From Pseudomonas sp. (GTDB taxonomy: Bacteria > Pseudomonadota > Gammaproteobacteria > Pseudomonadales > Pseudomonadaceae): 64,000 nucleotides of DNA. Position numbers and translations under genes: made by a program. The notes under the pieces are model-generated. The model worked only from the letters and a program-made list of their open reading frames with translations. It made no database searches and was not told the origin of the DNA. How positions within the stretch are numbered: position 1 is the stretch's first letter; every line of letters starts with the position of its first letter. This document shows positions 44,071 through 54,015 of the stretch, in pieces. The stretch covers positions 51,986 to 115,985 of the forward strand of contig NZ_JAUXXP010000038.1 in the NCBI RefSeq assembly GCF_030684895.1, written 5' to 3'.

Positions 44071-45354
44071 CTACTGAAGCAACCGCCCAAGCCCCGCCAA
44101 CAAACGCGCCAACGCGCCCTGATTGGCCTGCATCACCGTCAAACCAGCATCACGCATCGCCTGCGACGCCTCGGGCTCACTCCATAACTGGGCAACACGC
44201 TGCGCCAGACTATTAGCATCTGTCACCTCGCTTAGCGCGCCTGCCGTGCGCAACTGCGCGGCAATTTCCAAGAAGTTGAACAGATGCGGCCCGCTCAGCA
44301 CCGGCTTGCCCAATGCGGCAGGTTCGAGCAGGTTATGCCCGCCATTGGCCACCAAACTGCCGCCGACAAAGGCGATATCGGCCAGGGCATAGAGAAACAA
44401 CAGCTCGCCCATGGTGTCGCCAAGCAACACCTGATCGCTCGCCAGCAACGCTTCGCCAGTGGAACGTCGCCGCGTGCTAAAGCCTTGCCGCTGGCACAAC
44501 TCGAACACCGTATTGAAGCGCTCGGGATGGCGCGGCACCAGAATCAGCAACGCATCGGGGTTGTGCGTGAGCAATTCACGGTGAGCAGCGAGAACGATCT
44601 CGTCTTCACCGGCATGGGTACTCGCCGCGATCCACACCGGGCGCTGCGTAGCCTGCCATTGCTCCCGCAAGGCAGCGGCGCGGGTCAGCAATGCAGGATC
44701 AATCGTCAGATCAAACTTGATCGAACCGGTCACCTCAATGCACTCGGCGCGCGCACCCAGACTGCGAAAACGCTCGGCTTCCAGCGCCGTTTGCACGGCC
44801 AGCAAATCCAGTTCGGCCAGCATCGGCGCAGTGAGGTTGGCAAAGCGCGCATAACCACGGGCCGAGCGCTCGGACAGCCGCCCGTTGGCCAGCGCCACCG
44901 GGATGCCACGCGTGGCGCACTGGTGGATATGGTTGGGCCACAGCTCGGTTTCCATAATCACCGCCAGCCTGGGTTGCACGCGGTCGAGAAAGCGCGCGGC
45001 TGCCCAAGGCAGGTCATACGGCAGGTAGCAATGCTGCACACGCCCAGCGTACTCGGTGCCGCCAAACATCGCCTGAATGCGCTCCGAACCGGTCGGCGTC
45101 ATGCAGGTGATGGTGATCGGCAACTGCGGATAACGCGCCAGCAGCTCGCGCACCAGCGGCGCGGCGGCGATGCTTTCGCCCACCGACACCGCGTGCAACC
45201 AAATGCCGCCCGGCTTTAGCGCCGGCAGGCCGAGGGCAAAGCGCTCGCCAATGCGCTTGGCATAGGCCGGCGCCTGCCAGGCACGCCAGGCCAAACGCCC
45301 GGCCACCAGTGGTAAGCCGAGATGAAACAGCAGGGTGTAGAGGCTTCTATTCAT
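44071..45354 (-). CDS. waaA: 3-deoxy-D-manno-octulosonic acid (Kdo) transferase
   Basis: WaaA adds Kdo residues to lipid IVA, the first step of LPS core assembly at the inner membrane. The 427-residue product starts MNRSLYTLLFHLG with a membrane anchor. It has the N-terminal GT30 segment HAVSVGE with the catalytic Glu, ETELWPN, and the C-terminal VGGSLVANGGHNLLEPA nucleotide-sugar motif. The ATG at 45354 matches the family start; the frame extends nine codons upstream. Confidence 0.97.
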   Translation of the reverse strand: MNRSLYTLLFHLGLPLVAGRLAWRAWQAPAYAKRIGERFALGLPALKPGGIWLHAVSVGESIAAAPLVRELLARYPQLPITITCMTPTGSERIQAMFGGTEYAGRVQHCYLPYDLPWAAARFLDRVQPRLAVIMETELWPNHIHQCATRGIPVALANGRLSERSARGYARFANLTAPMLAELDLLAVQTALEAERFRSLGARAECIEVTGSIKFDLTIDPALLTRAAALREQWQATQRPVWIAASTHAGEDEIVLAAHRELLTHNPDALLILVPRHPERFNTVFELCQRQGFSTRRRSTGEALLASDQVLLGDTMGELLFLYALADIAFVGGSLVANGGHNLLEPAALGKPVLSGPHLFNFLEIAAQLRTAGALSEVTDANSLAQRVAQLWSEPEASQAMRDAGLTVMQANQGALARLLAGLGRLLQ

Positions 45355-45408
45355 GGCGCGCAGCTTATGCATTTTGACCAATACCGTCGAGTAACGCGCA
45401 GCTCCGCA

Positions 45409-46293
45409 TCAGCCAATCGCCTGCAAATGCTGGGCAAAGCACTCGGCCAGCCACAACGCAGCCGGCCCGAGCGCCTCATCACGCCGGCAAACCAGCTCCA
45501 CCACCAATGGCGGCGGCGTCCAATCACTGCTTAACTCAACCAGCTGGCTCTGGTAGGTCGGGTACTGCACCACATGGCGTGGCAGCCAGGCCCAGCCTAG
45601 GTTGCGCATCAGCAGTTCGGCCATGGCGTAGAAGCTGTCAGTGCGCCAGACCGACGGGCTGATTTGCTCGCCTCCGGGGTAATGGCTGTCCTGCGGCGCC
45701 ATCAGCAGTTGCCGATGTCTCGCCAGTTCACGCCGATCAACATGCCCAGCCCCCGCCAACGCATGCCCTGCCCCGCACACGGTCACCATCTCGATGGTGC
45801 CCAGGCGCTGACGCTCCAGGGCGTCGGGCATCTGCTCGTGGTGAAACAGCAGGCCGAGGTCGGCGCGGTGCTCCCGCAGCTTGCGCGCCACATCGCCCTG
45901 GGCGCCGCTGGCCAGCTGCACCTCTAGCAGCGGAAATTGCTGCGCCAGCGCCTCCAGACTGTCCAGCACCGGCTGATAGGGCATCGCCTCATCCTGGGCC
46001 AGACGCAGGCGCACCTCTTCACCGCGTACCAGCCCCAGCGCACGGCCTTCCAGACGCTGACACTGACGCAGCACCTCACGCGCCTCTTCCAGCAGAGCCG
46101 CGCCGGCGTCGGTCAGGCGTGGCTGACGGCCACTGCTGCGCTCGAACAGGCGCACGCCCAGATCGGTCTCCAGCAGGGCAATCGCATTGCTCACCGCCGA
46201 TTGCGCGCGCTGCATTTGCCGGCCCACGGCAGAGAACGACTGACCATCGGCGACGCTGACAAACAGGCGAATCTGCTCCAGGCTCCACTGCAT
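45409..46293 (-). CDS. LysR-family transcriptional regulator
   Basis: The 294-residue product has a LysR winged helix-turn-helix at about residues 3-62 (LEQIRLFVSVADGQSFSAVGRQ, ETDLGVRLFERS). A periplasmic-binding-type effector domain follows (about 90-290). The ATG at 46293 has GGAG 7 bases upstream. It faces the SMR gene across ~90 bases, so that gene is its most likely target. This pair corresponds to PA4989/PA4990. The effector is unknown. Confidence 0.9.
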   Translation of the reverse strand: MQWSLEQIRLFVSVADGQSFSAVGRQMQRAQSAVSNAIALLETDLGVRLFERSSGRQPRLTDAGAALLEEAREVLRQCQRLEGRALGLVRGEEVRLRLAQDEAMPYQPVLDSLEALAQQFPLLEVQLASGAQGDVARKLREHRADLGLLFHHEQMPDALERQRLGTIEMVTVCGAGHALAGAGHVDRRELARHRQLLMAPQDSHYPGGEQISPSVWRTDSFYAMAELLMRNLGWAWLPRHVVQYPTYQSQLVELSSDWTPPPLVVELVCRRDEALGPAALWLAECFAQHLQAIG

Positions 46294-46380
46294 AACCCAT
46301 CTCCATTTCAGATAGGTAATCACTTTATCCCATCCGCCAGATCACTAGAATGGTAGCCAGATCACTATGGGGGCCACATC

Positions 46381-46713
46381 ATGGGCGGCTATCTCTACCT
46401 CGCTATTGCCATCACTGCCGAAGTCATTGCCACCACCTCGATGAAGGCCCTGGATGGCTTCAACAAACCCCTGCCCCTGCTGCTGGTTGTGGTCGGCTAC
46501 GCCATCTCGTTCTGGATGCTCAGTCTGGTGGTGAAAACCATCCCGGTCGGTGTCGCCTATGCAGTGTGGGCGGGCCTGGGCATCGTACTGGTGAGCATCG
46601 CTGCGGGGTTTCTCTACCAACAACGGCTGGACCTGCCAGCCATCCTTGGCATGGGTTTGATCGTCGCAGGCGTGGTGGTGATTCAGTTGTTCTCGCAAAG
46701 CGTCGGACATTAG
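46381..46713 (+). CDS. small multidrug resistance (SMR) transporter
   Basis: The 110-residue protein has four membrane helices and the essential Glu14 in AITAEVIATTSMK, plus the WAGLGIVLVS and YQQRLDLPAILG segments of the EmrE/SMR family. Such proteins exchange protons for quaternary cations or guanidinium-type compounds. Sequence alone does not tell a drug exporter from a Gdx/SugE type. The divergent LysR gene probably controls it. Confidence 0.9.
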   Translation: MGGYLYLAIAITAEVIATTSMKALDGFNKPLPLLLVVVGYAISFWMLSLVVKTIPVGVAYAVWAGLGIVLVSIAAGFLYQQRLDLPAILGMGLIVAGVVVIQLFSQSVGH

Positions 46714-46788
46714 CCGGTTCTGGGCCAGGGAGGCGCGCTAGCGCAAGCGGGTTATACTGCGCGCCTGTTTTCCCGGTGAGACACATGC

Positions 46789-47961
46789 ATGTCCCAGGCG
46801 TTAAGCACTGATGTTTTGATCGTGGGCGGCGGCATCGCCGGCCTCTGGCTGAATGCGCGCCTGCGCCGCCAGGGCTTTGCCAGCGTACTGGTGGAAAACG
46901 CCCGCCTCGGCGGCGGGCAGAGCGTGAAATCCCAGGGCATCATCCATGGCGGCGCCAAATACGCCCTGCATGGCGCGCTGACCGGTGCCTCCGAAGCCAT
47001 CGCCGATATGCCGCGACGCTGGCGCGAAGCGCTGGCCGGTAACGGCGAGCTGGATCTGAGCGGCGTGCGCCTGCTCTCCGATGCCCACTACCTGTGGTCG
47101 CCCGGCAGTCTGGCCGGCAATATCACCAGCTTCTTTGCCAGCAAGGCGGTGCGCGGCCGGGTCGATCAGGTCAAGGGGGAGCAGCTGCCACCGGCCCTGC
47201 AACACCCCAAGTTCAAAGGCAAGGTCTACCGCCTGGCCGAACTGGTGCTGGATGTGCCAAGCCTGATCAGCCGTCTCAGCGAGCTGGCCGGCGATGGCCT
47301 ACTGGCTGCCGAGCGCATCGAACCGCTGCGGGAAAATGGTGAGCTGATCGGCCTAATCATTGATGGCCGGGAGATCCGTGCGCAACGCGTCATCCTTAGC
47401 GCAGGGCGCGGTAATGCCGAACTGCTCAGCGCCCTTGGCCTAAACCAGCCGGCACAACAACTGCGTCCGCTGCATATGGCCTTAGTCAAAGGACCGACGC
47501 TGAAACCGCTGTACGCCCATTGCCTGGGCGGCGGACCGAAGCCACGCGTGACCATCACCACCCACCCGGCCGCCGATGGCCAATGGGTCTGGTACCTCGG
47601 TGGTGACCTGGCAGAAGCCGATGGCGTGGCCCGTAATGAGTCGGAGCAGATCCAGGCGGCGCAGAAAGAACTGGCCGAGCTGCTGCCCTGGGTCGACCTG
47701 TCCTCGGCGCAGTGGGCGACGCTTCGGGTGGAGCGCGCCGAGCCTGCGCAATCCGGTCTGGTGCGCCCGGACAATGCCTTTTTGCACGAACAGGACACGC
47801 TGCTGGTGGGCTGGCCGACTAAACTGGCGTTAGCCCCGGACTTTGCCGACCGCGTACTGGCGGCGCTGACCCGTGACGGCATTCAGCCGGCGCAACACGC
47901 ACCATTGCCCGAGCTGCCACGCCCGAGCGTCGCTCCACCCGCCTGGGAGGAATTGTTCTGA
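46789..47961 (+). CDS. FAD-dependent oxidoreductase (DAO family)
   Basis: The 390-residue product has an N-terminal FAD-binding motif VLIVGGGIAGLWLN and a second FAD contact in VILSAGRGNAELL. This pattern fits the D-amino-acid oxidase/glycerol-3-phosphate dehydrogenase-like family. Its substrate is unknown. The start ATG at 46789 is one of two near ATGs; only this one is in frame. It overlaps the next gene by one base (TGATG). Both lie where PA4991 and PA4992 do. Confidence 0.85.
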   Translation: MSQALSTDVLIVGGGIAGLWLNARLRRQGFASVLVENARLGGGQSVKSQGIIHGGAKYALHGALTGASEAIADMPRRWREALAGNGELDLSGVRLLSDAHYLWSPGSLAGNITSFFASKAVRGRVDQVKGEQLPPALQHPKFKGKVYRLAELVLDVPSLISRLSELAGDGLLAAERIEPLRENGELIGLIIDGREIRAQRVILSAGRGNAELLSALGLNQPAQQLRPLHMALVKGPTLKPLYAHCLGGGPKPRVTITTHPAADGQWVWYLGGDLAEADGVARNESEQIQAAQKELAELLPWVDLSSAQWATLRVERAEPAQSGLVRPDNAFLHEQDTLLVGWPTKLALAPDFADRVLAALTRDGIQPAQHAPLPELPRPSVAPPAWEELF

Positions 47962-48776
47962 TGCATCCACTGCACAGCCTGCACAACCTGCATCGCCCAC
48001 TGGGCGCCACCGAGCTGCTGGTTTCGCCGCTGGGCCTGGGCACGGTCAAGCTGGGCCGTGATCAAGGGGTGAAATACCCCAGCGGCTTCACCATCCCCGA
48101 TGACGCCGCCGCCCGCGAACTGCTGGCCCAGGCCCATGACCTGGGCATCAATCTGATCGACACCGCGCCCGCCTATGGCACCAGCGAAACGCGTCTCGGC
48201 CCGTTGTTGCGCGGCCAGCGCCAACAGTGGGTGATCGTCAGCAAGGTCGGTGAAGAATTCGACAACGGCCAGTCGCGCTTCGACTTCAGCCCGGCGCACA
48301 CGCGCTTTTCGGTGGAACGCAGCCTCAAGCGCCTGGAAACTGATTTTATCGACCTGGTACTGGTGCATTCCGACGGCAACGATGTGGCGATTCTGCGTGA
48401 CAGCGGCGTGTACCAGACCCTGGCCGAGCTTAAGCGCGAGGGTAAGATTCGCGGTTTTGGCCTTTCTGGCAAAACTGTCGAAGGCGGCCTGCTGGCCCTC
48501 GAGCACGGTGACTGCGCGATGGTCACCTACAACCTCAATGAACAGGCCGAGCAGGCCGTACTCGACTACGCCGAGCTGCACGGCAAAGGCATCCTGATCA
48601 AGAAGGCCCTGGCCAGCGGCCACGCCTGCCTGGCTGATGCAGACCCGGTACGCGCCAGTTTCGAGCTGATCTTCGGCCACCCGGCTGCCACCAGCGCGAT
48701 CATCGGCACCATCAACCCGCAGCACCTGGCGCATAACGTCGCCACCGCCGCCGCTGTAATTCAGGATATTGCCTAA
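47961..48776 (+). CDS. aldo/keto reductase
   Basis: The 271-residue TIM-barrel protein has the catalytic Asp and Tyr in DTAPAYGTSE, the Lys in VSKVGEEF and the His in LVLVHSDGND. Cofactor contacts near the end include SAIIGTINPQHL. It should reduce a carbonyl with NAD(P)H; the substrate is unknown. It is translationally coupled to the FAD oxidoreductase, so both may act on one metabolite. Confidence 0.9.
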   Translation: MHPLHSLHNLHRPLGATELLVSPLGLGTVKLGRDQGVKYPSGFTIPDDAAARELLAQAHDLGINLIDTAPAYGTSETRLGPLLRGQRQQWVIVSKVGEEFDNGQSRFDFSPAHTRFSVERSLKRLETDFIDLVLVHSDGNDVAILRDSGVYQTLAELKREGKIRGFGLSGKTVEGGLLALEHGDCAMVTYNLNEQAEQAVLDYAELHGKGILIKKALASGHACLADADPVRASFELIFGHPAATSAIIGTINPQHLAHNVATAAAVIQDIA

Positions 48777-48839
48777 GCGTTCACGCTCGCCCATCTGTGC
48801 CAAGCTCAGTGGCCGTACCTATGCCAGCGAGGAGTTGCA

Positions 48840-49715
48840 ATGCCGCGCACCCTGATCCGCAAAGATCCCAGCAACTTCAAAACCCTGCAGCTGTTTGTCG
48901 AAGCCAGCACGGAAGGGCTGAGTTATCAGGGCTTGGGCATGCCGCTGAACTTTGCGCAGATGCTGGAAAAGCGTAAACCGGTGGCGGTAGCTGACAACCA
49001 GCGCTTTGCCGTTGAGCTGGCCAACCTGGGCGTATCGGTGCGCCTAACGCTGTGCTGGCAAGACCGGGAATACTGGGTATTGGTGCGCCAGCGCCGCGCG
49101 GATCGCGGTGATGTGGTGCTTAAGCTGATCTCTGGTTACGTGCCGGCCCACGAACTCAACCTGCCGCTGCTCACCGCAATTCAGGAAGTGGCCGAGGAAT
49201 GCCTGCTGGAGACGCCGGAAGGCTGGCTAAGTGGGCGCTTTGGCGACACCTGGCTGCCGACGCCCTACCAGAGCAGCCTGCACTACCGGGAAACCGCGCA
49301 CTTCAGCCTCAGCCCGCTGTCCGGCGCGGCGCGTCCGGTGCAATGCGGCAACCTCAAACTGCTTGAGCGCCCGCGCGCCTACGTCCACCTGCCGACCGCC
49401 TCACTGCAGCTGGTGTATGACCTGCGCCTGGATCTGCCCAAAGAAACGCGGCAGCTCAGCCTACTGCACGTCGATGAGCACCTGGAAGACGGTCAACTGA
49501 TCGCCCGCCTCAACCGCGCCCGCCCCGATCTGTTTCTCATCCCACTGGACCAGGGTCGACCGACTGCCGAGCTGCTGACTCTGAAGCAGGGCCAACTCTT
49601 ACCTGCCAGCACACGCGGTCTGTGGTTAGCGGAAAGCTTTGCGCCACAGGATGGCTGGCTGGTGCACGAGGAGCGTATTCGCTGGAAGGCTTGGCTAAGC
49701 CTGCAAGGCATCTGA
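48840..49715 (+). CDS. uncharacterised conserved protein
   Basis: I do not recognise the 291-residue soluble product. It corresponds by position to PA4993. It is preceded by a strong GAGGAG ribosome site and starts MPRTLIRKDPSNF. A segment AIQEVAEECLLETPEG (about residue 113) resembles half of a Nudix box but lacks the full spacing and glycine. There are no membrane helices and no signal peptide. It follows the aldo/keto reductase by ~63 bases and may share its transcript. Confidence 0.6.
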   Translation: MPRTLIRKDPSNFKTLQLFVEASTEGLSYQGLGMPLNFAQMLEKRKPVAVADNQRFAVELANLGVSVRLTLCWQDREYWVLVRQRRADRGDVVLKLISGYVPAHELNLPLLTAIQEVAEECLLETPEGWLSGRFGDTWLPTPYQSSLHYRETAHFSLSPLSGAARPVQCGNLKLLERPRAYVHLPTASLQLVYDLRLDLPKETRQLSLLHVDEHLEDGQLIARLNRARPDLFLIPLDQGRPTAELLTLKQGQLLPASTRGLWLAESFAPQDGWLVHEERIRWKAWLSLQGI

Positions 49716-49752
49716 ACGCAGCCGTAGAGGCAATCTGCAACGGCCAAAATCG

Positions 49753-49817
49753 TAGGGTGGATGACGCTCTTTTCATCCACCTTTACTGTGGATCGGTGAA
49801 GCGCCATCCACCCTAAA
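49753..49817. repeat. intergenic palindromic (REP-like) element
   Basis: The outer arms TAGGGTGGATGACGCT and AGCGCCATCCACCCTA pair at 15 of 16 positions. An inner TTCATCCAC pairs imperfectly with GTGGATCGGTGAA. Its GTAGGGTGGATGACGC start is of a type seen in intergenic regions of several pseudomonads. It lies between two convergent genes. Confidence 0.75.
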
Positions 49818-49835
49818 ACTGGCTGGCTTAGACGC

Positions 49836-49859
49836 AAAAAAGCCCCACCTAAGCAGGGC
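49836..49859 (-). terminator. intrinsic terminator of the acyl-CoA dehydrogenase pair
   Basis: On the minus strand GCCCTGC and GTGGGGC form a 7-bp stem (with GU pairs) across TTAG and are followed by TTTTTT. It lies ~55 bases after the stop at 49914. Confidence 0.75.
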
Positions 49860-49913
49860 AAAAAGGGATTCTTCAAGCATGCAGACTGGGCTTCACCCAG
49901 CCTGCATGAACGA

Positions 49914-51122
49914 CTACTTCAACTCGCTGGAGCTCTTGCCCAGCAAACGCCTTGCAACGATCAGCAACTGGATCTGCTGGGTGCCTTCGAAGATGTCGAG
50001 AATCTTTGAGTCGCGCGCCCACTTTTCCAACAGCTCGTCCTCGCCATAACCCAGCGCACCGGCCAGTTCGACGCATTTCAGCGTCACCTCGTTAGCCACC
50101 CGCCCGGCCTTGGCCTTGGCGATGGACGCCTCCTTGGAGTTGGGCAACTTGTTGTCGGCCATCCAGGCGGCTTTCAGGGTCAGCAGGCGCGCGGCCTCCC
50201 ATTCGGCCTGCAGGCGATAAAGCGTTGCCTCGGCATGGCTGACGCTGAGCAGCGGGGTGCGGTAATCCAGCGTGCAGACCTTCCTCAGCAGCTCGCGGGT
50301 GCGGTCCAGCGATGCCTTGGCTACGCCCACCGCCATACCAGCGACCAGCGGACGGGTGTTGTCGAAGGTTTCCATCACCCCGGCAAAGCCTTTTTGCACA
50401 TCGATCTCCGGGTTGCCGAGCAGGTTGGCCGCCGGCACGCGGCAATCGCTAAAGCTGATCGCCGCCGTATCCGAGGCCTTGATGCCGAGCTTCTTCTCCA
50501 GGCGGGTCACGCTCATCCCCGGCGTGCCGTGCTCCACCACAAAGGACTTGATCGCTGCGCGACCGAGGCTCTTGTCCAGCGTGGCCCAGACCACTACGGC
50601 ATCGGCGCGCTCGCCGGAGGTGACGTAGATTTTTTCGCCGTTGAGCACGTAGTGATCGCCATCCTTGATCGCCGTGGTGCGAATCGCCGCCGAGTCCGAA
50701 CCGCAACCCGGCTCGGTAATCGCCATGGCCGCCCAGGTGCCGCCGAAGCGCGCCAATTGCTCATCATTAGCCACCGCCGCAATCGCCGCATTGCCCAAGC
50801 CTTGCCGCGGCATGGCCAGCAGCAGGCCGACATCGCCCCAGCACAGCTCCATCACCCCGAGCAGGGCAGACAGATTGCCGCCATTTTTGATGCCTTCTTG
50901 CTGCTCACGGGCCGCGCCGCGTTTGCTTGCGGAGGTGGCACCGATGGCGTCCGGCGAGCCGGCATTCATGCCATCGAGCAGCGCCGCCAGCAGGTCCAGC
51001 TCCTTGGGGTACGCGTGCTCGGCCTTGTCGTACTTGCGGGAAATCGGCCGGAAATAGTTTTCCGCCACCTGATGGGCCTGGTTGACCAGGCCACGGAATT
51101 TCTTCGGGGTTTCCAGATTCAT
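49914..51122 (-). CDS. acyl-CoA dehydrogenase family protein
   Basis: The 402-residue flavoprotein has the acyl-CoA dehydrogenase signatures AITEPGCGSDSAAIRTTA and the FEGTQQIQLLIVARRLL C-terminus. The chain length it prefers cannot be read from sequence. It corresponds to PA4994 and is 12 bases downstream of a second acyl-CoA dehydrogenase-like gene. The two probably work on one branched or unusual acyl-CoA or acyl-ACP. Confidence 0.9.
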   Translation of the reverse strand: MNLETPKKFRGLVNQAHQVAENYFRPISRKYDKAEHAYPKELDLLAALLDGMNAGSPDAIGATSASKRGAAREQQEGIKNGGNLSALLGVMELCWGDVGLLLAMPRQGLGNAAIAAVANDEQLARFGGTWAAMAITEPGCGSDSAAIRTTAIKDGDHYVLNGEKIYVTSGERADAVVVWATLDKSLGRAAIKSFVVEHGTPGMSVTRLEKKLGIKASDTAAISFSDCRVPAANLLGNPEIDVQKGFAGVMETFDNTRPLVAGMAVGVAKASLDRTRELLRKVCTLDYRTPLLSVSHAEATLYRLQAEWEAARLLTLKAAWMADNKLPNSKEASIAKAKAGRVANEVTLKCVELAGALGYGEDELLEKWARDSKILDIFEGTQQIQLLIVARRLLGKSSSELK

Positions 51123-51134
51123 GTTGAGGCGCCC

Positions 51135-52418
51135 TTAGAGCTGTAGGCCGCCGGCCATAATCGCCAGCGCACGCAAATCGCGGTACCAGCGCTCGGCTGG
51201 ATGTTCTTTGGTAAAGCCATGACCACCGAGCAATTGCACGGCGTCGGTGCCGATCTTCATGGCCTTCTCGCTGCACAGCAGGCGCGCCAGATAGGCTTCG
51301 CGCTGGAACGGCAAACCCTGTTCGGCGCGCGAACACGCTCGCCAGACCATCAGGCGCATGGCGTCGAGCTCCACGGCCATATCGGCGACCATAAAGGCCA
51401 CACCCTGGCGATGACTGATCGGCTCGCCGAAGGCCACTCGCTCGTTGCAGTAAGGCACCACATAATCCAGCGCCGCCTGCGCCGTGCCCACCGCCAGGGC
51501 GCACCAGGCCAGGCCGGCGTAATCGAGAAAGCTCTGGTAGTTGAAATCCTCAGCCGCCAGACGCGCATCCAGCGGCACCTTGACGCTGTTCAGGCGCAAG
51601 CGCGCAGTACCGCCCGCTTTCAGGCCCATGGCCGGTTGCGGGCTGCGCTGCAGGCCCTTAGCACCGGCTTCGACAATAAATAGCGCTGGGCCGTCAGCCG
51701 CTTGCGCCGCGACAATCAGCTGGCTGGCATCCAGGCCACGCAACACCAGGCTTTTCTCACCGCTGAGCACGTAGTGCTTGCCACGCTTGCGCGCACGGGT
51801 CGCCAGTTTGTGTGGGTCAAACAGCGGCGTCGGCTCATTGACCGCAATGGCCATCAGCGGCGCTGGCTCCTCACCGACAAAGGCCGGCAACCAGCGCGCC
51901 TGCTGCGCCGCACTACCCCAGCGACGAATGCAGTTGGCCGCCGACAAAGGCACCAACAAGGCCGCCGCCAAGGATAAATCGCCCTTACCCAGCGCCTCGG
52001 CAATCAGTGCGTTGCTCAGGGTGGTGCGCTCGCCCGCCATACCGCCCTGAGCTTCGCTCACCGCGTAATGGGTCAGCCCCAGTTCATGCGCCTGGTTGAG
52101 CAAGGCAGCCGGTAGCGCGGCCTGCTCGTCGGCATCGTGCGCCAGCGGGCGCAGCACTTCGCCGGCGAAGGCTTCGAGCATCTCCACCAGCATCTGCTGC
52201 TCATCGGAGAGCGACAGATCGAACAAGGCATCGGGATCAGCCGGGCGCGGCAATTTGGCAACTTTGCCCGCGCGCTGCGCGGCCGCACGAAAGCTCGCGC
52301 GGCTACCGGTGTAGATGAGTTTTTCGAAGGATTTGCGCAGTTTCAAGCGGTCCGGCCAGTCAGCCTGGGCGACCCGGTTGAGCATTGCCAGGGCACGGCC
52401 CTGTATGTCGGAAGTCAT
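51135..52418 (-). CDS. acyl-CoA dehydrogenase-like protein
   Basis: The 427-residue product has an extra N-terminal region (about 1-75) before the acyl-CoA dehydrogenase core. The substrate-loop sequence is altered (AIAVNEPTPLFDPHKL rather than the usual EPxxGSD). The C-terminal part keeps AVQLLGGHGFTKEHPAERWYRD. The altered central loop raises the question whether it is catalytic alone or partners the neighbouring enzyme. The ATG at 52418 has GGAG about 9 bases upstream. It corresponds to PA4995. Confidence 0.85.
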   Translation of the reverse strand: MTSDIQGRALAMLNRVAQADWPDRLKLRKSFEKLIYTGSRASFRAAAQRAGKVAKLPRPADPDALFDLSLSDEQQMLVEMLEAFAGEVLRPLAHDADEQAALPAALLNQAHELGLTHYAVSEAQGGMAGERTTLSNALIAEALGKGDLSLAAALLVPLSAANCIRRWGSAAQQARWLPAFVGEEPAPLMAIAVNEPTPLFDPHKLATRARKRGKHYVLSGEKSLVLRGLDASQLIVAAQAADGPALFIVEAGAKGLQRSPQPAMGLKAGGTARLRLNSVKVPLDARLAAEDFNYQSFLDYAGLAWCALAVGTAQAALDYVVPYCNERVAFGEPISHRQGVAFMVADMAVELDAMRLMVWRACSRAEQGLPFQREAYLARLLCSEKAMKIGTDAVQLLGGHGFTKEHPAERWYRDLRALAIMAGGLQL

Positions 52419-52528
52419 GGCATCTCGCTCCATGCGGGGGATGCCGATGATCATGCGCGCGGTCAGGGCAAGCGCCTATGACCGCGCCGACGTCAGCGAC
52501 TGGCAAAACAGCCAGTCACTGATGAAGT

Positions 52529-53950
52529 TTAGTTATTGCGGATTTTCTCGACGATCGCGGTAGTCGAGCTGTTTTCCACCAGCCCCAGCACCCGCACTTC
52601 GCCGCCATAGGCCGTGACAATATCGGCACCGACCACCTGCTCGATACCATAGTCACCGCCCTTGACCAGCACATCCGGTTTGACCGCGCGCAGCAGGTTT
52701 TCCGGGGTGTCTTCGCTGAAACTCACCACCCAGTCCACCGCACCTAAGCCAGCCAGCACGGCCATACGCCGGTCCACCGAATTGATCGGCCGGCCAGGGC
52801 CTTTCAGACGGCTGACCGAGGCATCGTCGTTGACCGCCAGCACCAGTCGATCACCTTGCGCACGCGCCTGCTCCAGATAGGTGACATGGCCGGCATGCAA
52901 AATGTCAAAGCAACCATTGGTAAAGACAATCTTCTCACCATGGGCGCGGGCGTCCTCAATCGCCAGCAGCAGTTGATCGAGGCTTAGCACGCCCCGCTCG
53001 GAGCCGGCCTCACGCTGGATCGCGCGGCGTAGTTCCGGCGCACTGATCGCCGCAGTACCCAGTTTGCCGACCACAATGCCAGCGGCCAGATTGGCCAAAG
53101 CGACGGCATGCGGCAGCTCCTCGCCTGCCGCTAGGCTGGCGGCCAGGGTGGAAATCACCGTATCACCTGCACCGGTGACATCGAACACTTCGCGGGCGCG
53201 AGCCGGTAGATGCAGCGCCGGATGATCTGGGCGCAGCAAGGTCATGCCATGCTCGCCGCGGGTCACCAACAACGCGCCCAACTCCAGCTCAGCCATCAGC
53301 GCCGCACCTTTGGCCACCAGCTCGGCCTCATCGCGGCATGCACCGACAATGGTTTCAAACTCGTGCAAGTTCGGGGTGATCAGGCTGGCGCCACGGTAGA
53401 TGGAGAAATCCTTACCTTTGGGATCGGCCAGCACCGCAATACCTTTGCTACGCGCCAGCTGCACCAGCGCCTGATGGTTCTGCAGCGCGCCCTTACCGTA
53501 ATCGGAAAGGATCAGCACCTTGATGCCCTCCAGCTGCGCTTCGACGCTGGCAGCCAACGCCGCGCTGTCAGTGCGGAACGGCTCTTCGAAATCCATGCGC
53601 AGCAGTTGCTGGTGACGACTCATCACCCGCAGTTTGACGATGGTCGGCTGATCGTTGATTGTCTGGAAGAAGGTCTTTACGCCAACCGCCTGCAGCCTGT
53701 TGCGCAGGCTTTCAGCGGCCTCATCCTGACCGGTCACACCCAGTAATGTCGCTGGCGCGCCGAGGGCGGCGATGTTTAGCGCGACGTTGGCCGCACCACC
53801 TGGACGATCCTCGATCTGCTCAACCTTGACCACCGGCACCGGCGCTTCCGGAGAGATCCGCGAGGTGCCACCATGCCAATAACGGTCGAGCATAACGTCG
53901 CCCACCACCAGAACGGCGGCTTGGTCAAAACGCGGCATGGACAACTTCAT
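52529..53950 (-). CDS. hldE: bifunctional heptose kinase / adenylyltransferase HldE
   Basis: HldE makes ADP-heptose for the LPS inner core. The N-terminal ribokinase-type domain (about 1-315; [22 protein letters not shown]) phosphorylates heptose 7-phosphate at C1. The C-terminal domain (about 345-473) adenylylates it and has the nucleotidyltransferase motif [12 protein letters not shown]. The 473-residue length is normal. The ATG at 53950 has GGAG upstream and fits the family start MKLSMPRFD. It is followed on the same strand by the acyl-CoA dehydrogenase genes. Confidence 0.97.
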   Translation of the reverse strand: MKLSMPRFDQAAVLVVGDVMLDRYWHGGTSRISPEAPVPVVKVEQIEDRPGGAANVALNIAALGAPATLLGVTGQDEAAESLRNRLQAVGVKTFFQTINDQPTIVKLRVMSRHQQLLRMDFEEPFRTDSAALAASVEAQLEGIKVLILSDYGKGALQNHQALVQLARSKGIAVLADPKGKDFSIYRGASLITPNLHEFETIVGACRDEAELVAKGAALMAELELGALLVTRGEHGMTLLRPDHPALHLPARAREVFDVTGAGDTVISTLAASLAAGEELPHAVALANLAAGIVVGKLGTAAISAPELRRAIQREAGSERGVLSLDQLLLAIEDARAHGEKIVFTNGCFDILHAGHVTYLEQARAQGDRLVLAVNDDASVSRLKGPGRPINSVDRRMAVLAGLGAVDWVVSFSEDTPENLLRAVKPDVLVKGGDYGIEQVVGADIVTAYGGEVRVLGLVENSSTTAIVEKIRNN

Positions 53951-54015
53951 AAACACTCCAGAAGCGGCTAAAACGAATCGCCGCAAATCATAACATTGGC
54001 AGGTAAATACGCTGA

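Noticed and set aside
49836..49859. Terminator for the plus-strand gene ending at 49715
   Set aside because: On the plus strand the hairpin is followed by A residues, so it can only serve the minus-strand genes.
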